From Bilifractor sp002394235 (GTDB taxonomy: Bacteria; Bacillota; Clostridia; Lachnospirales; Lachnospiraceae), in assembly GCF_052118845.1 (NCBI RefSeq), contig NZ_JBQKGJ010000010.1, positions 33,075 to 97,074 of the forward strand: 64,000 nucleotides of DNA. The letters are read 5' to 3'. Position 1 is the stretch's first letter. Every line of letters starts with the position of its first letter. A program made the translations under genes and the position numbers. Below the pieces are notes generated by a model that did no database searches, had not been told where the DNA came from, and saw only the letters and a list, made by a program, of their open reading frames with translations. Positions 8,241 through 17,170 of this stretch are shown one piece after another.

Positions 8241-10058
8241 ATGGCTTCTAAGCATTCAAATGAGAATTCCGGCGGATATTCACGCAGGCATTCGGGAGAA
8301 AACCATGATTCCGGGCGGCCGGAGCGTAATTATGATTCCGGTTGGGAGACGAGATACACCCCCGGATATCCGGATGAGTACGACGAATATGGAGAGGAAG
8401 CTCCGGACGATGATGCGGAGTCTTATCTGGATCTGGACCTGGACCGGTACGCGAGATCTTACTCCGGCAGCCGTACAGGGAAGAAGGACAGAAAAAAGAC
8501 CTCGGGACGCGCGGATCATAACTCCCGCCAGAACAAGGTCACGAAAAGTTCCGGCCGGAGAGAAGACCCGGAAAGTGACCTGTGGGAGAATACAGCCCGG
8601 AGGAGAACACAGGGAGCCGGAAAGCGCAGAAAAAAGAAGCGTGTGGTTACGGTTCTCACCTTTGTGATGGCGCTTGTCATCGCCGGAGGCCTGATGACGG
8701 CGGTGTATCTGCAGGGACTGCTGGGCAAGATCAACCATGTATCCGCTTCGATGAATTCCGCAGGTGCTGTGGAGACCTTCGATGCTGACGGAGACAAGGC
8801 AAACGACACCCTGACAGCAAGTGACATCGACTGGGGCGATACCAGCGATATTGACGTCATGAAGGATAATGACGTCAAAAACCTCCTGCTGATCGGACAG
8901 GACGCGAGATCCGGAGAGAGCGGGCAGCGTTCCGATTCCATGATCCTTTGCAGCATCAACACAAAGGAGAAGAAAATCAAGCTGGTTACTCTGATGAGGG
9001 ATATGTATGTACAGATTCCCGGATATCAGGCGAATAAACTGAATGCGGCCTACGCGCTGGGAGGAATGGAGCTCCTGGACAAGACCATAGAACAGAATTT
9101 CGGCGTGGATATCGATGGAAACGTAGAGGTCGATTTTGACGGCTTCCTCGAGGCGCTCACGGAGGTCGGTGATCTGGATATCGAGCTGACCTACGACGAA
9201 GCTACATATATGAATGCGAATGAAGGGCTCGGATCCGCGGATGACAATGCGGAGGTAAACGAGGCGTGGGGACTGAAGGAAGGCGTCAACACGCTGAAGC
9301 CAAAGCAGGTTCTCTGCTATGCCAGAATGCGTTATGTTGGAAATTCCGACTGGGACAGAACCGAGAGACAGAAAAAGGTGATCATGGCAGCTTATAAGAA
9401 GGTGCAGAATCTCAGTGCCACGAAGCTCCTGTCTCTCGCGTCCAAGATTTTTCCATGCATCACAACGGATCTGAAGAACAGCGAGTTGCTGAGCTACGTG
9501 AAGACTCTGTCAGTGAATCATATCACCACAATCGAGACATACCGTATTCCGGTGGACGGGACCTACACCGAGGGACAGATCGAAGGGATGTCTGTGCTTG
9601 TTCCCAATCTGTATCTGAACAGCGCTTATCTCCAGAACTATCTCTACGGAAAGGCATTACCGGACGATCTGGATGAGAAGCTGGAGGAGGTCGCCTCCTC
9701 GTCTGCTTATTCTGACACGGACGTCTCCAGCGACAGTTCGGCTTACAGCACTGATGACGGTTATGCTTCGGAGAGCGATGGAAGCAATGGTTATACCGAT
9801 TCGGGGTACGGCGGGGACTACAGTGGCAGCGGTACCTATAATAACGGAACCGACAGTACAAACGGATCTGTGACATACGGAGATGCCACATACGGCGATA
9901 ATACATACAACACATACGGCGATAATACATACAATACGAATAATTCCGGAACTTCCGGGCAGGACGAAAGCGGAACCGGCTACGGGACGAACTACAGCGC
10001 GGATGATGGTTCCGGATATTCCGATGCATCATATTACGGAAATGGCGCAGCCGGCTGA
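8241..10058 (+). CDS. LytR-CpsA-Psr (LCP) family cell-wall glycopolymer transferase
   Basis: A protein of 605 residues. ATG 8241 is chosen because AAAGGTGAT precedes it; a TTG frame extends upstream to 8181. Order: hydrophilic, charged and Tyr-rich cytoplasmic part (1-135), one membrane helix (about 137-158, VVTVLTFVMALVIAGGLMTA), an LCP catalytic domain (about 210-390) and a Gly/Ser/Tyr/Thr/Asp-rich tail (about 470-605) with short repeats of the TYGDNTYNTYGD kind. LCP motifs include NLLLIGQDAR, RSDSMILCSI, LVTLMRDMYVQIPG, KLNAAYALGG and YARMRYVGNSDWDRTERQ, with the usual Asp and Arg pyrophosphate-binding residues. The family moves lipid-linked glycopolymers onto peptidoglycan or proteins outside the membrane. 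A second protein of the same design is at 47,481-49,487. Confidence 0.93.
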   Translation: MASKHSNENSGGYSRRHSGENHDSGRPERNYDSGWETRYTPGYPDEYDEYGEEAPDDDAESYLDLDLDRYARSYSGSRTGKKDRKKTSGRADHNSRQNKVTKSSGRREDPESDLWENTARRRTQGAGKRRKKKRVVTVLTFVMALVIAGGLMTAVYLQGLLGKINHVSASMNSAGAVETFDADGDKANDTLTASDIDWGDTSDIDVMKDNDVKNLLLIGQDARSGESGQRSDSMILCSINTKEKKIKLVTLMRDMYVQIPGYQANKLNAAYALGGMELLDKTIEQNFGVDIDGNVEVDFDGFLEALTEVGDLDIELTYDEATYMNANEGLGSADDNAEVNEAWGLKEGVNTLKPKQVLCYARMRYVGNSDWDRTERQKKVIMAAYKKVQNLSATKLLSLASKIFPCITTDLKNSELLSYVKTLSVNHITTIETYRIPVDGTYTEGQIEGMSVLVPNLYLNSAYLQNYLYGKALPDDLDEKLEEVASSSAYSDTDVSSDSSAYSTDDGYASESDGSNGYTDSGYGGDYSGSGTYNNGTDSTNGSVTYGDATYGDNTYNTYGDNTYNTNNSGTSGQDESGTGYGTNYSADDGSGYSDASYYGNGAAG

Positions 10059-10082
10059 TGATCTGTAAATAAGGAAGAACCT

Positions 10083-12533
10083 ATGACATATTTCACCTGC
10101 TTTTTTCTGGACAATGAGAAGGATATCATTGTAAATCTTTATCGCGACCTGGGAAGACTCTGCTATGAACTGGAGACGCCGAATCATCATTCCGGAAACC
10201 TTATACGGAATCTGGCAAAGCTCTGTGAGCTTCCGCTCTGCGAGAATGAACGGGGACTTCTGGTCATTCGCGGTGAGGTTCCGTGCTACATTGATGCGGC
10301 GAATGAGGAGGTCTATATTTTCCGCCTCGGGAACACCAAGGTCGCGAATATCTATCCGGACGGAAGAGTTGAGATGAAGGCTTCCATTCCTTCCATCGCC
10401 AAGACGCTGATGAGTCAGACCCGGGATTACCGCTTCGACATCTCAAAAACGATTTTCAAGACCTACATCCGCAGGGAATATAAATTCCGTGCGGATCTTC
10501 ACACGCATATGAACGGAAATCTGTCGCCGGACATTCTGATTGCCCTCGGTATCTACCACCAGATCCAGTATCCGCTTTACTACATCCGGAAGCTGAATCT
10601 CGAGCTGACACAGGAGCAGGAAGAGAGACTGTCGGCACAGCGGGCGAAGGTCGCAAGGCAGTTTTCCAGCTCGGATCTGAAGGGCAAATACCTTGACCGG
10701 AAGATCAACGACAATACGGTGATCAATTTCGCGGACCTGATTCTGAACAATCTGGATCACGCGGAGCAGAATATTGTGAAGATCCGGACGTCCCTCGCGA
10801 TTCTGAAGGACGGACAGGCGGTCTTCACCAATCTGGAAAAAGTATATCTGTACCGTTATATTTTTACCAAGGGGAAGGAGAGCGAGGAGAAGATGGAGCT
10901 CTCCGGCGTTCATCAGATCCCGGACAAGGACGTGCTGGCTGCGCTGATTCAGATGAGGAAGGACGGAGAAAATCCGGACTATCACCGGAATACAGTCTTT
11001 CAGGATGACCTCCTGTGGATTGCCAGAAGCTATCGCAGGCAGGGAATCTGCTACGCGGAGATCAGTGACACCACACTGGTAAAAAAATACGAGTCCCTGG
11101 AGATGCTGCAGGAAGTGCATGAGATCATGCCGAAGATTTACCGGGAGACCGGGGTCATGATCCGGTTCCTCGCCGCGATACGGAGAATCCCGCTGACCAT
11201 CGTCAAGGACCAGGTGACGCCGGAGGATTACCTCATCCGGAATCTGAATGTGCTTCAGGCAGTTGCGCTTGATCCCTACGTGGCGGGCTGTGATTTTGTC
11301 GGAGAGGAGATTAATGACATTATCACGCTGAAACCGATGTTCCGGGAGATTGTCAAGATCACGAAGAAGGTCCCGGATTTTGTGATCCGGATCCATGCGG
11401 GCGAAAACGACAGCCAGAAGGATAATATCGCGCACAGCATCGAATGCGTGAAGGATTCTCTGGAGCCCGGGCAGAAGATGCCAAGGGTCCGGCTGGGTCA
11501 CGGCCTTTATACGTACAGTCTGAAGACGAAAAAGGGCAGGGAGGTCATGAAGGCTCTGATCGAGAACAACATTGTTCTCGAATTCCAGCTAACGTCCAAT
11601 GTGCGGCTGAACAACCTGAACGCTCTGGAGAACCATCCGCTCCGTCAGTATCTGGCGGCCGGCATCCGCTGCGTACAGGGTACGGACGGCGCCGCGCTCT
11701 ATGGAACGAACTCGATTGATGAGCAGCTCTCCCTTGAAAAACTGCTGGAGCTGACGCCGGACGAGATGATGAGCATGAAGCAGACCGAGACCGAGATCAT
11801 CCGGGAGGGACAGGAATCCTATTCCAGGAAAAAAATCGAGCTTCATCAGATTCTGGCGGGCAGAGATCTGGAGGATGTGCTTCTGGAAAAAATGGAAGAG
11901 GCCGAGGCAGGGAGCGGAGGACTCAGGCTTCGCCGGAATCACAGGGTGGACGCGAATACGGAACTGAAAGACAGCATCCGTGAGCTTCCCTGGGACAGAC
12001 TTCCGATCATTCTGATGGGCGGAAGCTTCAATTCCGAAAAGCGCGCGACCAGGATCACAGAAGAGGGATGCAGACAGCTGGACGCGCTGCTTGAGAGCTT
12101 GAATCCGGAGGAGGTATTTTTTGTCATCGGCAACCGTCTCCGGGGATATGAGAAATATCTTCTGGAACACAACGAGAAGGGATTTCTGATTTATTCGTTC
12201 GTTCCGTCGCTGGTTACCCGTGGGGAGTGCCGGCAGCTCGAGGAGGCGGGAGTCCGCATTCGCGTGTCGACGGAAAGCGAGAGCATGGGCATTTATAAGA
12301 GCTTTAACTATGAGATCTTCGAGAGACGGCCGTCGCTTCTGATCGGCTTTGACGGGAATTCCGCTGGTGAGAACATGATCCAGGAGGCAAAGAACGGAAA
12401 GGGAAAGGCCGGTATCTTTATCTGGGAAAAATCCAGAACCCTGCGGGAGAAGGCATCCTCCCTGGAGGGCTATGTCCGGTTTTTCAACAGCAAAAAACCG
12501 CTCGCGGATCAGGTGAGCGGTTATCTGAATTAG
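10083..12533 (+). CDS. Large adenosine deaminase-like protein with C-terminal nucleotide-binding-like domain
   Basis: A protein of 816 residues, about twice the size of ordinary adenosine deaminases, starting 24 bases after the LCP gene. An N-terminal region (1-130) of unknown type precedes an amidohydrolase/ADA barrel. Metal and catalytic motifs are present: RADLHTHMNGN (His140, His142), IRIHAGEND (His438, Glu441), VRLGHGLY (His473) and LTSNVRLN. The usual TDDP motif reads GTDGAALYGTN (Asp535, Gly536): the metal-binding Asp is kept, but the second Asp, which normally contacts purine N7, is Gly. The last 180 residues (ILMGGSFNSEKR, VFFVIGNRLRGYEKYL, LLIGFDGNSAGENM) look like an alpha/beta nucleotide-binding fold of SLOG or Rossmann type; this is inference. 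Deamination of a purine nucleoside or nucleotide is likely, but the exact substrate is unclear. Confidence 0.75.
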   Translation: MTYFTCFFLDNEKDIIVNLYRDLGRLCYELETPNHHSGNLIRNLAKLCELPLCENERGLLVIRGEVPCYIDAANEEVYIFRLGNTKVANIYPDGRVEMKASIPSIAKTLMSQTRDYRFDISKTIFKTYIRREYKFRADLHTHMNGNLSPDILIALGIYHQIQYPLYYIRKLNLELTQEQEERLSAQRAKVARQFSSSDLKGKYLDRKINDNTVINFADLILNNLDHAEQNIVKIRTSLAILKDGQAVFTNLEKVYLYRYIFTKGKESEEKMELSGVHQIPDKDVLAALIQMRKDGENPDYHRNTVFQDDLLWIARSYRRQGICYAEISDTTLVKKYESLEMLQEVHEIMPKIYRETGVMIRFLAAIRRIPLTIVKDQVTPEDYLIRNLNVLQAVALDPYVAGCDFVGEEINDIITLKPMFREIVKITKKVPDFVIRIHAGENDSQKDNIAHSIECVKDSLEPGQKMPRVRLGHGLYTYSLKTKKGREVMKALIENNIVLEFQLTSNVRLNNLNALENHPLRQYLAAGIRCVQGTDGAALYGTNSIDEQLSLEKLLELTPDEMMSMKQTETEIIREGQESYSRKKIELHQILAGRDLEDVLLEKMEEAEAGSGGLRLRRNHRVDANTELKDSIRELPWDRLPIILMGGSFNSEKRATRITEEGCRQLDALLESLNPEEVFFVIGNRLRGYEKYLLEHNEKGFLIYSFVPSLVTRGECRQLEEAGVRIRVSTESESMGIYKSFNYEIFERRPSLLIGFDGNSAGENMIQEAKNGKGKAGIFIWEKSRTLREKASSLEGYVRFFNSKKPLADQVSGYLN

Positions 12534-12540
12534 CAGATGA

Positions 12541-12588
12541 AAGTCGACAAATGCTGAGAAACCGGTATTTGTCGGCTTCCTTTTATTT
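12541..12588 (+). terminator. Intrinsic terminator after the ADA-like gene
   Basis: Arms 12541-12554 and 12563-12577 pair (AAGTCGACAAAT with ATTTGTCGGCTT, including wobble), followed by CCTTTTATTT. Dispersed repeat copy A begins at once after it. Confidence 0.8.
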
Positions 12589-12681
12589 ACGCGAACAGTG
12601 AGCCGCAGCCGAATGCGAAGTATTCGTGTGCGGCGAGCGTCGCGATAGCGAGATAAAACTCGCGCAGCGTGTTTTATCTCG
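12589..12681 (+). repeat. 93-bp dispersed structured repeat, copy A
   Basis: Starts ACGCGAACAGTGAGCCGCAG and ends GTTTTATCTCG. Inner inverted repeats are CGAAT/ATTCG, CCGCA/TGCGG, GCGA/TCGC and a perfect 11-bp stem CGAGATAAAAC/GTTTTATCTCG at the 3' end. The same sequence occurs at 13,577, 27,140 and 39,491, with a truncated copy at 40,982. Confidence 0.92.
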
Positions 12682-12715
12682 CTAATACTGAGTGGGATTT
12701 ACTCCTTTGTAAAAT

Positions 12716-13093
12716 TTATTTCTTCTTCCAGATTGCGATTGTCGCGAGAAGTTTTTCCTTCTCATCTTCTGACATAGAATGAATCTCTGCGTTCAATTTG
12801 TTGTCGAGGGAGGTTCCCCGGTACTCGGGAATAGTCCGTCCGAGAATCTCATCAACCGTGATATCGCAGATGTTCGCGAAGTAGCACAGGACTTTAATCG
12901 ACATAGCAGTTCGGCTGTTCTCTACATTGCTGATATAGCCGGGGGTCACATGAAGTTCTGTAGCGACCTCATTCTGTGTCAGTCCCTTTTCAATTCGCAG
13001 CTTTTTGATAGCTTCACCCAGACCCTTAAAATTAAAATCGCAATTATTCACCTGGCTGTCTGTCTGCTGTCTGTCTGTTTTTAAATTTTCCAT
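12716..13093 (-). CDS. XRE-family helix-turn-helix transcriptional regulator
   Basis: A protein of 125 residues. The start at 13093 is set by AAGGAG 10 bases upstream; a longer open frame to 13,240 has no supported start. A Cro/C1-type HTH occupies the middle: LGEAIKKLRIEKGLTQNEVA, ELHVTPGYISNVENSRTAMS and ICDITVDEILG. A short C-terminal helix follows (LNAEIHSMSEDEKEKLLATI). Such proteins bind DNA as dimers. It is divergent from the ribU leader, but nothing ties it to riboflavin. The target is unknown. Copy A of the dispersed repeat sits at its 3' end and could act as its terminator. Confidence 0.88.
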   Translation of the reverse strand: MENLKTDRQQTDSQVNNCDFNFKGLGEAIKKLRIEKGLTQNEVATELHVTPGYISNVENSRTAMSIKVLCYFANICDITVDEILGRTIPEYRGTSLDNKLNAEIHSMSEDEKEKLLATIAIWKKK

Positions 13094-13363
13094 CTGAGGA
13101 ATGCTCCTTGTCTGTCTATGTGGAATAGGTGTCATTTTCAACAACCTATATTCTATATTAACTATAGTTAGTATACAAATGAACTTTCTGTGATAATTTT
13201 GTGTCCTGCACGGATTTGCTGCACGAGAATTGGATTTCATATCGAGCTGGAAAGTTTATTTTGAGCATCATTCAGACATGGATTGCAATTGATTGAAAAA
13301 GTGATTTTGCTATTGATTTTTAGATCGGCTTGCGTTAACATTGTTTCGTAAATAAAAACAGGA

Positions 13364-13475
13364 GATCTTCAGGGCGGGGTGAGAATCCCCACTGGCGGTA
13401 AAGTCCGCGACCTGCCATTGCAGTCGAACCGGTGAAACTCCGGTACCAACAGTATAGTCTGGATGAAAGAAGATG
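13364..13475 (+). promoter_or_regulatory. FMN riboswitch (RFN element)
   Basis: All conserved RFN blocks are present: ATCTTC (13365-13370) pairing with GAAGAT (13469-13474) as P1, AGGGCGGGGTGAGAATCCCC, ACTGGCGGTAAAGTCCGCGA, GGTGAAACTCCGGTACCAAC and AGTCTGGATG. The downstream gene is a riboflavin transporter. FMN binding should favour the terminator at 13,546. Confidence 0.97.
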
Positions 13476-13545
13476 CTACCATTCCTTACTTCGGAAGCAG
13501 CAGGATCAGAGCTGCAGGAGAAGTAATCGATAATGATGCTGATTC

Positions 13546-13576
13546 GCCCGTATCTCTAAGGATACGGGCTTTTTTT
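13546..13576 (+). terminator. Terminator of the FMN riboswitch expression platform
   Basis: Perfect 9-bp stem GCCCGTATC (13546-13554) / GATACGGGC (13561-13569), then seven T. It is 70 bases after the aptamer, so transcription control is the likely mechanism. Confidence 0.92.
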
Positions 13577-13669
13577 ACGCGAACAGTGAGCCGCAGCCGA
13601 ATGCGAAGTATTCGTGTGCGGCGAGCGTCGCGATAGCGAGATAAAACTCGCGCAGCGTGTTTTATCTCG
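13577..13669 (+). repeat. 93-bp dispersed structured repeat, copy B, in the ribU leader
   Basis: Identical in length to copy A and directly abutting the T-run of the riboswitch terminator. It lies between the terminator and the ribU ribosome site, so read-through transcripts carry its hairpins in their 5' UTR. Confidence 0.92.
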
Positions 13670-13775
13670 TTGTGTGCAGAGGGCGGCTGTTTCGTTCCGG
13701 TGCACGCAGGGAAGATCTCTCTAGTCTGCGGATCCGCAGAATGCGGAACGCACAAACAGAAAAGAGGAGATAGCT

Positions 13776-14402
13776 ATGGCAGACACAACAAACACAGCAG
13801 TAACAAGTGAAACCAGGAGACAAAACGTAACCGTGCACTACATTGCGGTGACCGGAATCCTTTCCGCAATCGCGTTTATTCTTCAGCTGATTGAGATACC
13901 GGCACCGCTTATGCCGTCCTTTGTCAAGCTGGATTTCTCTGATCTCCCGGCTCTGCTCGGAGCCTTTGCGATGGGGCCGGTATGCGGTATTCTGATCGAG
14001 CTCATCAAGAACCTGATCCACTGTCTGTTCTCCGGATCGTTTGCGGTCGGTGAGCTCTGCAACTTCGTTCTCGGAGCAGTATTCACCGGTGTCGCAGGAG
14101 TTATCTACAAGCGCAGCAAGACCAAGAAGGGAGCTATCCTTGCATCGTTCATCGGCGCAATCGCTATGGCGGTGGTTTCCGTTCCCTTCAACTTCGCGGT
14201 TGTCTACCCGGTATATTACAATTTCATGCCGGAAGAGACCATCCTGGCTGCGTATCAGGCGATTTTCCCGGGTGTGAAGAGTATCTTCCAGAGCCTTGTG
14301 GTATTCAACATGCCGTTCACCTTTATAAAGGGAATGATCGATGTGGTGATCACCTTCCTGATCTACAAGCGCCTGTCTCCGCTTCTTAAGGGAAGAAACT
14401 GA
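13776..14402 (+). CDS. ribU: Riboflavin ECF transporter S component
   Basis: A protein of 208 residues with six predicted membrane helices. RibU-type features: VTGILSAIAFILQLIEIP, the conserved FVKLDFSDLPALLGAFAMGP, LIELIKNLIHCLF and GSFAVGELCNFVLGAVFTG. It binds riboflavin in the membrane and takes it up together with an ECF energising module that is not encoded here. AGAGGAG precedes the ATG. Control by the FMN riboswitch 300 bases upstream supports the substrate. The leader is unusually long because it holds copy B of the 93-bp repeat. Confidence 0.95.
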   Translation: MADTTNTAVTSETRRQNVTVHYIAVTGILSAIAFILQLIEIPAPLMPSFVKLDFSDLPALLGAFAMGPVCGILIELIKNLIHCLFSGSFAVGELCNFVLGAVFTGVAGVIYKRSKTKKGAILASFIGAIAMAVVSVPFNFAVVYPVYYNFMPEETILAAYQAIFPGVKSIFQSLVVFNMPFTFIKGMIDVVITFLIYKRLSPLLKGRN

Positions 14403-14429
14403 TTGGATTTTCGATTATTGACCGCGTGA

Positions 14430-14479
14430 CAGACGGGGCCGCTGCACATGCCGTATGGCAGGTGCGGCGGCCCCGTCTG
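14430..14479 (+). terminator. Strong GC-rich hairpin after ribU
   Basis: 18-bp stem 14430-14447 / 14462-14479 (CAGACGGGGCCGCTGCAC with one wobble). No T-run follows, so it may be a weak terminator or an mRNA-end stabiliser. Part of the right arm (TATGGCAGGTGCGGCGG) is repeated just downstream near 14,485. Confidence 0.6.
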
Positions 14480-14568
14480 CTGTATATGGCAGGTGCGGCG
14501 GCTTCAACTGATGTATTGGAAAACAGAAGGGGAAAGGGTATAATTACAGCATCAGGGAGGGTTCAGAT

Positions 14569-15183
14569 ATGGCGACAATAGATGAGATTACGCAGCTGAC
14601 AGATAACCGGTTTGTGAACATGTTTGAGGTGGACGGACACAACAAAAAGGGACATGAGAGCCACTACATGGTTGCATCGCGGGCGAAAAACGAGGATGAG
14701 CTGAAGATCCGTACGAGAAAAAACAACGCGGACGGTGTGATTATTTACAGCCTTTACGGCGAGAAGAAGGATCGGGTGGTTCTGATCCGCCAGTACCGGT
14801 ATCCGGTGGATGATTATGTATATGAGCTGCCGGCGGGTCTGGTCGAGAAGGGGGAGAGCTTTCGCGCGGCTGCTGTGCGTGAGCTCCACGAGGAGACAGG
14901 GCTTACGCTCACTCCGGTAGATGCGGATAGAATGTATGAGGAGCCCAGATACACAACGGTAGGTATGACAGATGAAGCCTGTGCGACGGTCTACGGCTAT
15001 GCGGACGGTGAGATCAGCGGCCGTTTTATGGAAGAGAGTGAGGAGATCGAGGTTGTTCTTGCGGACCGGGAAGAATGCAGACGCATTCTGAAGGAGGAGC
15101 GTGTGGCACTGAACTGTGCTTATCATCTGATGTATTTCATTCATAATGATTCCGGTGACGCGTTTGACTTCCTGAAGGGATGA
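14569..15183 (+). CDS. NUDIX hydrolase, ADP-ribose pyrophosphatase-like
   Basis: A protein of 204 residues. The Nudix box is complete: GLVEKGESF followed by RELHEETGL. LIRQYRYPVDDYVYELPAG just before it is typical of ADP-sugar pyrophosphatases of the NudF type. The family hydrolyses ADP-ribose or similar nucleotide diphosphate sugars to AMP and a sugar phosphate. GGGAGGG lies before the ATG. The exact substrate cannot be read from the sequence. Confidence 0.9.
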   Translation: MATIDEITQLTDNRFVNMFEVDGHNKKGHESHYMVASRAKNEDELKIRTRKNNADGVIIYSLYGEKKDRVVLIRQYRYPVDDYVYELPAGLVEKGESFRAAAVRELHEETGLTLTPVDADRMYEEPRYTTVGMTDEACATVYGYADGEISGRFMEESEEIEVVLADREECRRILKEERVALNCAYHLMYFIHNDSGDAFDFLKG

Positions 15184-15218
15184 TGGAGCCGGAGCGGGTT
15201 GAGGGACGGATTTCAGAA

Positions 15219-15343
15219 TGAAAGCGCGGCACACCGGAGACGGCTGAAAGAAAAACTGCGAAATGGTTAAATGGCAGGCGGGAGACAGACGGTAAGCCGG
15301 ACGACAGCGAATTGAAAGCGCGGCACACCGGAGACGGCTGAAA
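15219..15343 (+). repeat. 31-bp direct repeat, two copies, in a 362-bp intergenic region
   Basis: TGAAAGCGCGGCACACCGGA and its continuation are identical at 15219-15249 and 15313-15343 (period 94). The rest of 15,184-15,545 shows nothing else that I can support apart from the trkA ribosome site. Confidence 0.85.
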
Positions 15344-15545
15344 CAGGAACTGAAATACGTCTGTTGTAAGAACGTGAGCAGCGTGTTATAATCACTAATT
15401 GTGTTTTTTCTGTGAAATATGACAGGAAACGTGTTATCGCGAAATCTGAATTCCCGGCAGTGCTGCGGAGATGGTAAGGCAGCGGGCATGCGGACGTTTC
15501 CTGGAGAAGGGCTGAAATAAGCCGTTGATGAGAGAGGAAGTTGGC

Positions 15546-16904
15546 ATGCAGATAATCGTTGTCGGCTGCGGTAAGGTTGGAAGGACGCTGGTAGCGCAGC
15601 TGTCCAAGGAAAGGCACAACATAACAGTTGTAGATACAAATGCGCAGGTTGTGCGGGATGTCTCAACCATCTATGATGTCATGGGAATTACCGGTAACGG
15701 AACGAGCTACAATGTTCTGTGCGAGGCGGATCTGGAACACACGGACATGGTGATTGCGGTTACAGAAAGTGACGAGGTCAATCTTCTGGTCTGTGTGATC
15801 GCAAGGCAGAAGGCTGATTGCTATACGATTGCGAGAGTGCGGAATCCGGTTTACTCCGAGGAGAGCAGCTTCCTGAGAAGCGAACTGCATCTGTCCATGA
15901 CGATCAATCCCGAGCTGGAGGCGGCAAGGGAAATGGCACATCTGATGCAGTACCCGAGCGCCGTTGAGATCGACAGCTTTGCAGGAGACAGGATCAGTCT
16001 GATGCGGTTTAAGGTGCCGGCGGGGTCGTCCATTATCGGATCTCCGCTGAAGGAAGTGTCACAGAGATTTGATTACAGCATGCTGATCTGCATTGCCCAG
16101 AGAGGCAACGAAATCGTGATACCGAACGGTGATTTTACACCGGCAGCCGGAGATGTTCTGACGGTAATCCTGGAACCGCTGGAGGCGAACGCCTTTTTCC
16201 GGAAAATCAGCGTTCCTACGAACCGGGTTAAGAACTGCACCATCATCGGAGGAGGCGAGATTTCCTATTATCTGACGAAGATTCTTCTGAAAAACGGAAT
16301 TGACGTCAAGATCATTGAGAAAAATCCAAAGAGGTGCTCGGAACTCAACGATATCTTCCCGCAGGCAAATATTGACTGTGCAGATGGAAGCGATCAGGAA
16401 ATTCTCATGGAGGAGAATCTGGAGAACACAGATGCCTTTGTGGCCTGCACCGGAATCGATGAGGTCAATGCGATTCTTTCACTCTTTGCACAGGAGAAAG
16501 TCAGAAAAAAGGTGATCACGAAAGTCAATCATGTGGATTTCAATGAGGTCATTGATTCCCTTCAGCTGGACAGTGTGGTGAACCCGAAGCTTCTGACTAC
16601 GCAGCGGATTATCCAATATGTCCGTGCGGCGAACAATAGTCTGGACAGCAACATGGAGACGCTGTACCGTCTGATGAACGGAAGAGTGGAGGCTATGGGA
16701 TTCCGGATTCAGCAGAACTCGAAGCTGGTCGGGATTCCGCTCAACGATATGCCAATGAAGACAAATGTTCTGATCGCAGGCATCCTGCGAAAGGGGCGGC
16801 TGATCATTCCGGGCGGACAGGACATGTTCCAGGCGGACGATCATGTGATTATCGTAACGACGCACAGTGGTTTTGACGAAATTTCAGACATTATCGCGAA
16901 ATAA
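15546..16904 (+). CDS. trkA: Trk potassium uptake regulatory subunit TrkA
   Basis: A protein of 452 residues from ATG 15546 (AGAGGAAG upstream; ATG 15525 is rejected). It has two RCK units. Each has a Rossmann NAD-binding segment, MQIIVVGCGKVGRTLVAQL (1-19) and NCTIIGGGEISYYLTKILL (about 227-245), followed by a TrkA-C ligand domain. Acidic residues at the end of the second strands (VVDTN, IIEKN) fit nucleotide binding. TrkA is a peripheral cytoplasmic protein that gates the TrkH channel in response to NAD(H) or ATP. trkH follows after a 266-bp gap filled by a tandem repeat. Confidence 0.96.
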   Translation: MQIIVVGCGKVGRTLVAQLSKERHNITVVDTNAQVVRDVSTIYDVMGITGNGTSYNVLCEADLEHTDMVIAVTESDEVNLLVCVIARQKADCYTIARVRNPVYSEESSFLRSELHLSMTINPELEAAREMAHLMQYPSAVEIDSFAGDRISLMRFKVPAGSSIIGSPLKEVSQRFDYSMLICIAQRGNEIVIPNGDFTPAAGDVLTVILEPLEANAFFRKISVPTNRVKNCTIIGGGEISYYLTKILLKNGIDVKIIEKNPKRCSELNDIFPQANIDCADGSDQEILMEENLENTDAFVACTGIDEVNAILSLFAQEKVRKKVITKVNHVDFNEVIDSLQLDSVVNPKLLTTQRIIQYVRAANNSLDSNMETLYRLMNGRVEAMGFRIQQNSKLVGIPLNDMPMKTNVLIAGILRKGRLIIPGGQDMFQADDHVIIVTTHSGFDEISDIIAK

Positions 16905-16944
16905 GCGGGTCCAAAGAACTGAGGCCGGCTGTGGACCAATTCGT

Positions 16945-17085
16945 TGCGGATGGATGACATTTGTAATGAGATAAATACGCTGCGGATGGATGACATTTGT
17001 AATGAGATAAATACGCTGCGGATGGACGACATTTGTAATGAGATAAATACGCTGCGGATGGATGACATTTGTAGGATAAATACGC
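16945..17085 (+). repeat. 36-bp tandem repeat, four copies, between trkA and trkH
   Basis: Units starting TGCGGATGGATGACATTTGT begin at 16945, 16981, 17017 and 17053; the last has a 3-bp deletion. The unit is a multiple of three and is open in several frames, which produces spurious repetitive reading frames on both strands. Confidence 0.92.
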
Positions 17086-17170
17086 TTCGGAGGTGTATTT
17101 GTTACGAGAGGATGCGTTGCGGGTGTCTGAACAATATGTAATCCTGTGAATAAATGAGGCGGATATAGAA

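Noticed and set aside
10083..12533. RADAR-type phage defence (RdrB)
   Set aside because: No RdrA-like ATPase is adjacent; neighbours are an LCP protein and an XRE gene, so a defence call is not supported.
13486..13755. Reading frames giving ARVLSRYRDARRTRILRIRL at 13.6, 27.1 and 39.5 kb
   Set aside because: They are translations of the 93-bp dispersed repeat, which overlaps terminators and a riboswitch leader; the element behaves as structured non-coding DNA.
16944..17141. Repetitive reading frames RMDDICNEINTL (plus) and matching minus-strand frames
   Set aside because: They arise because the 36-bp tandem repeat is a multiple of three without stops; no ribosome site or homologue.
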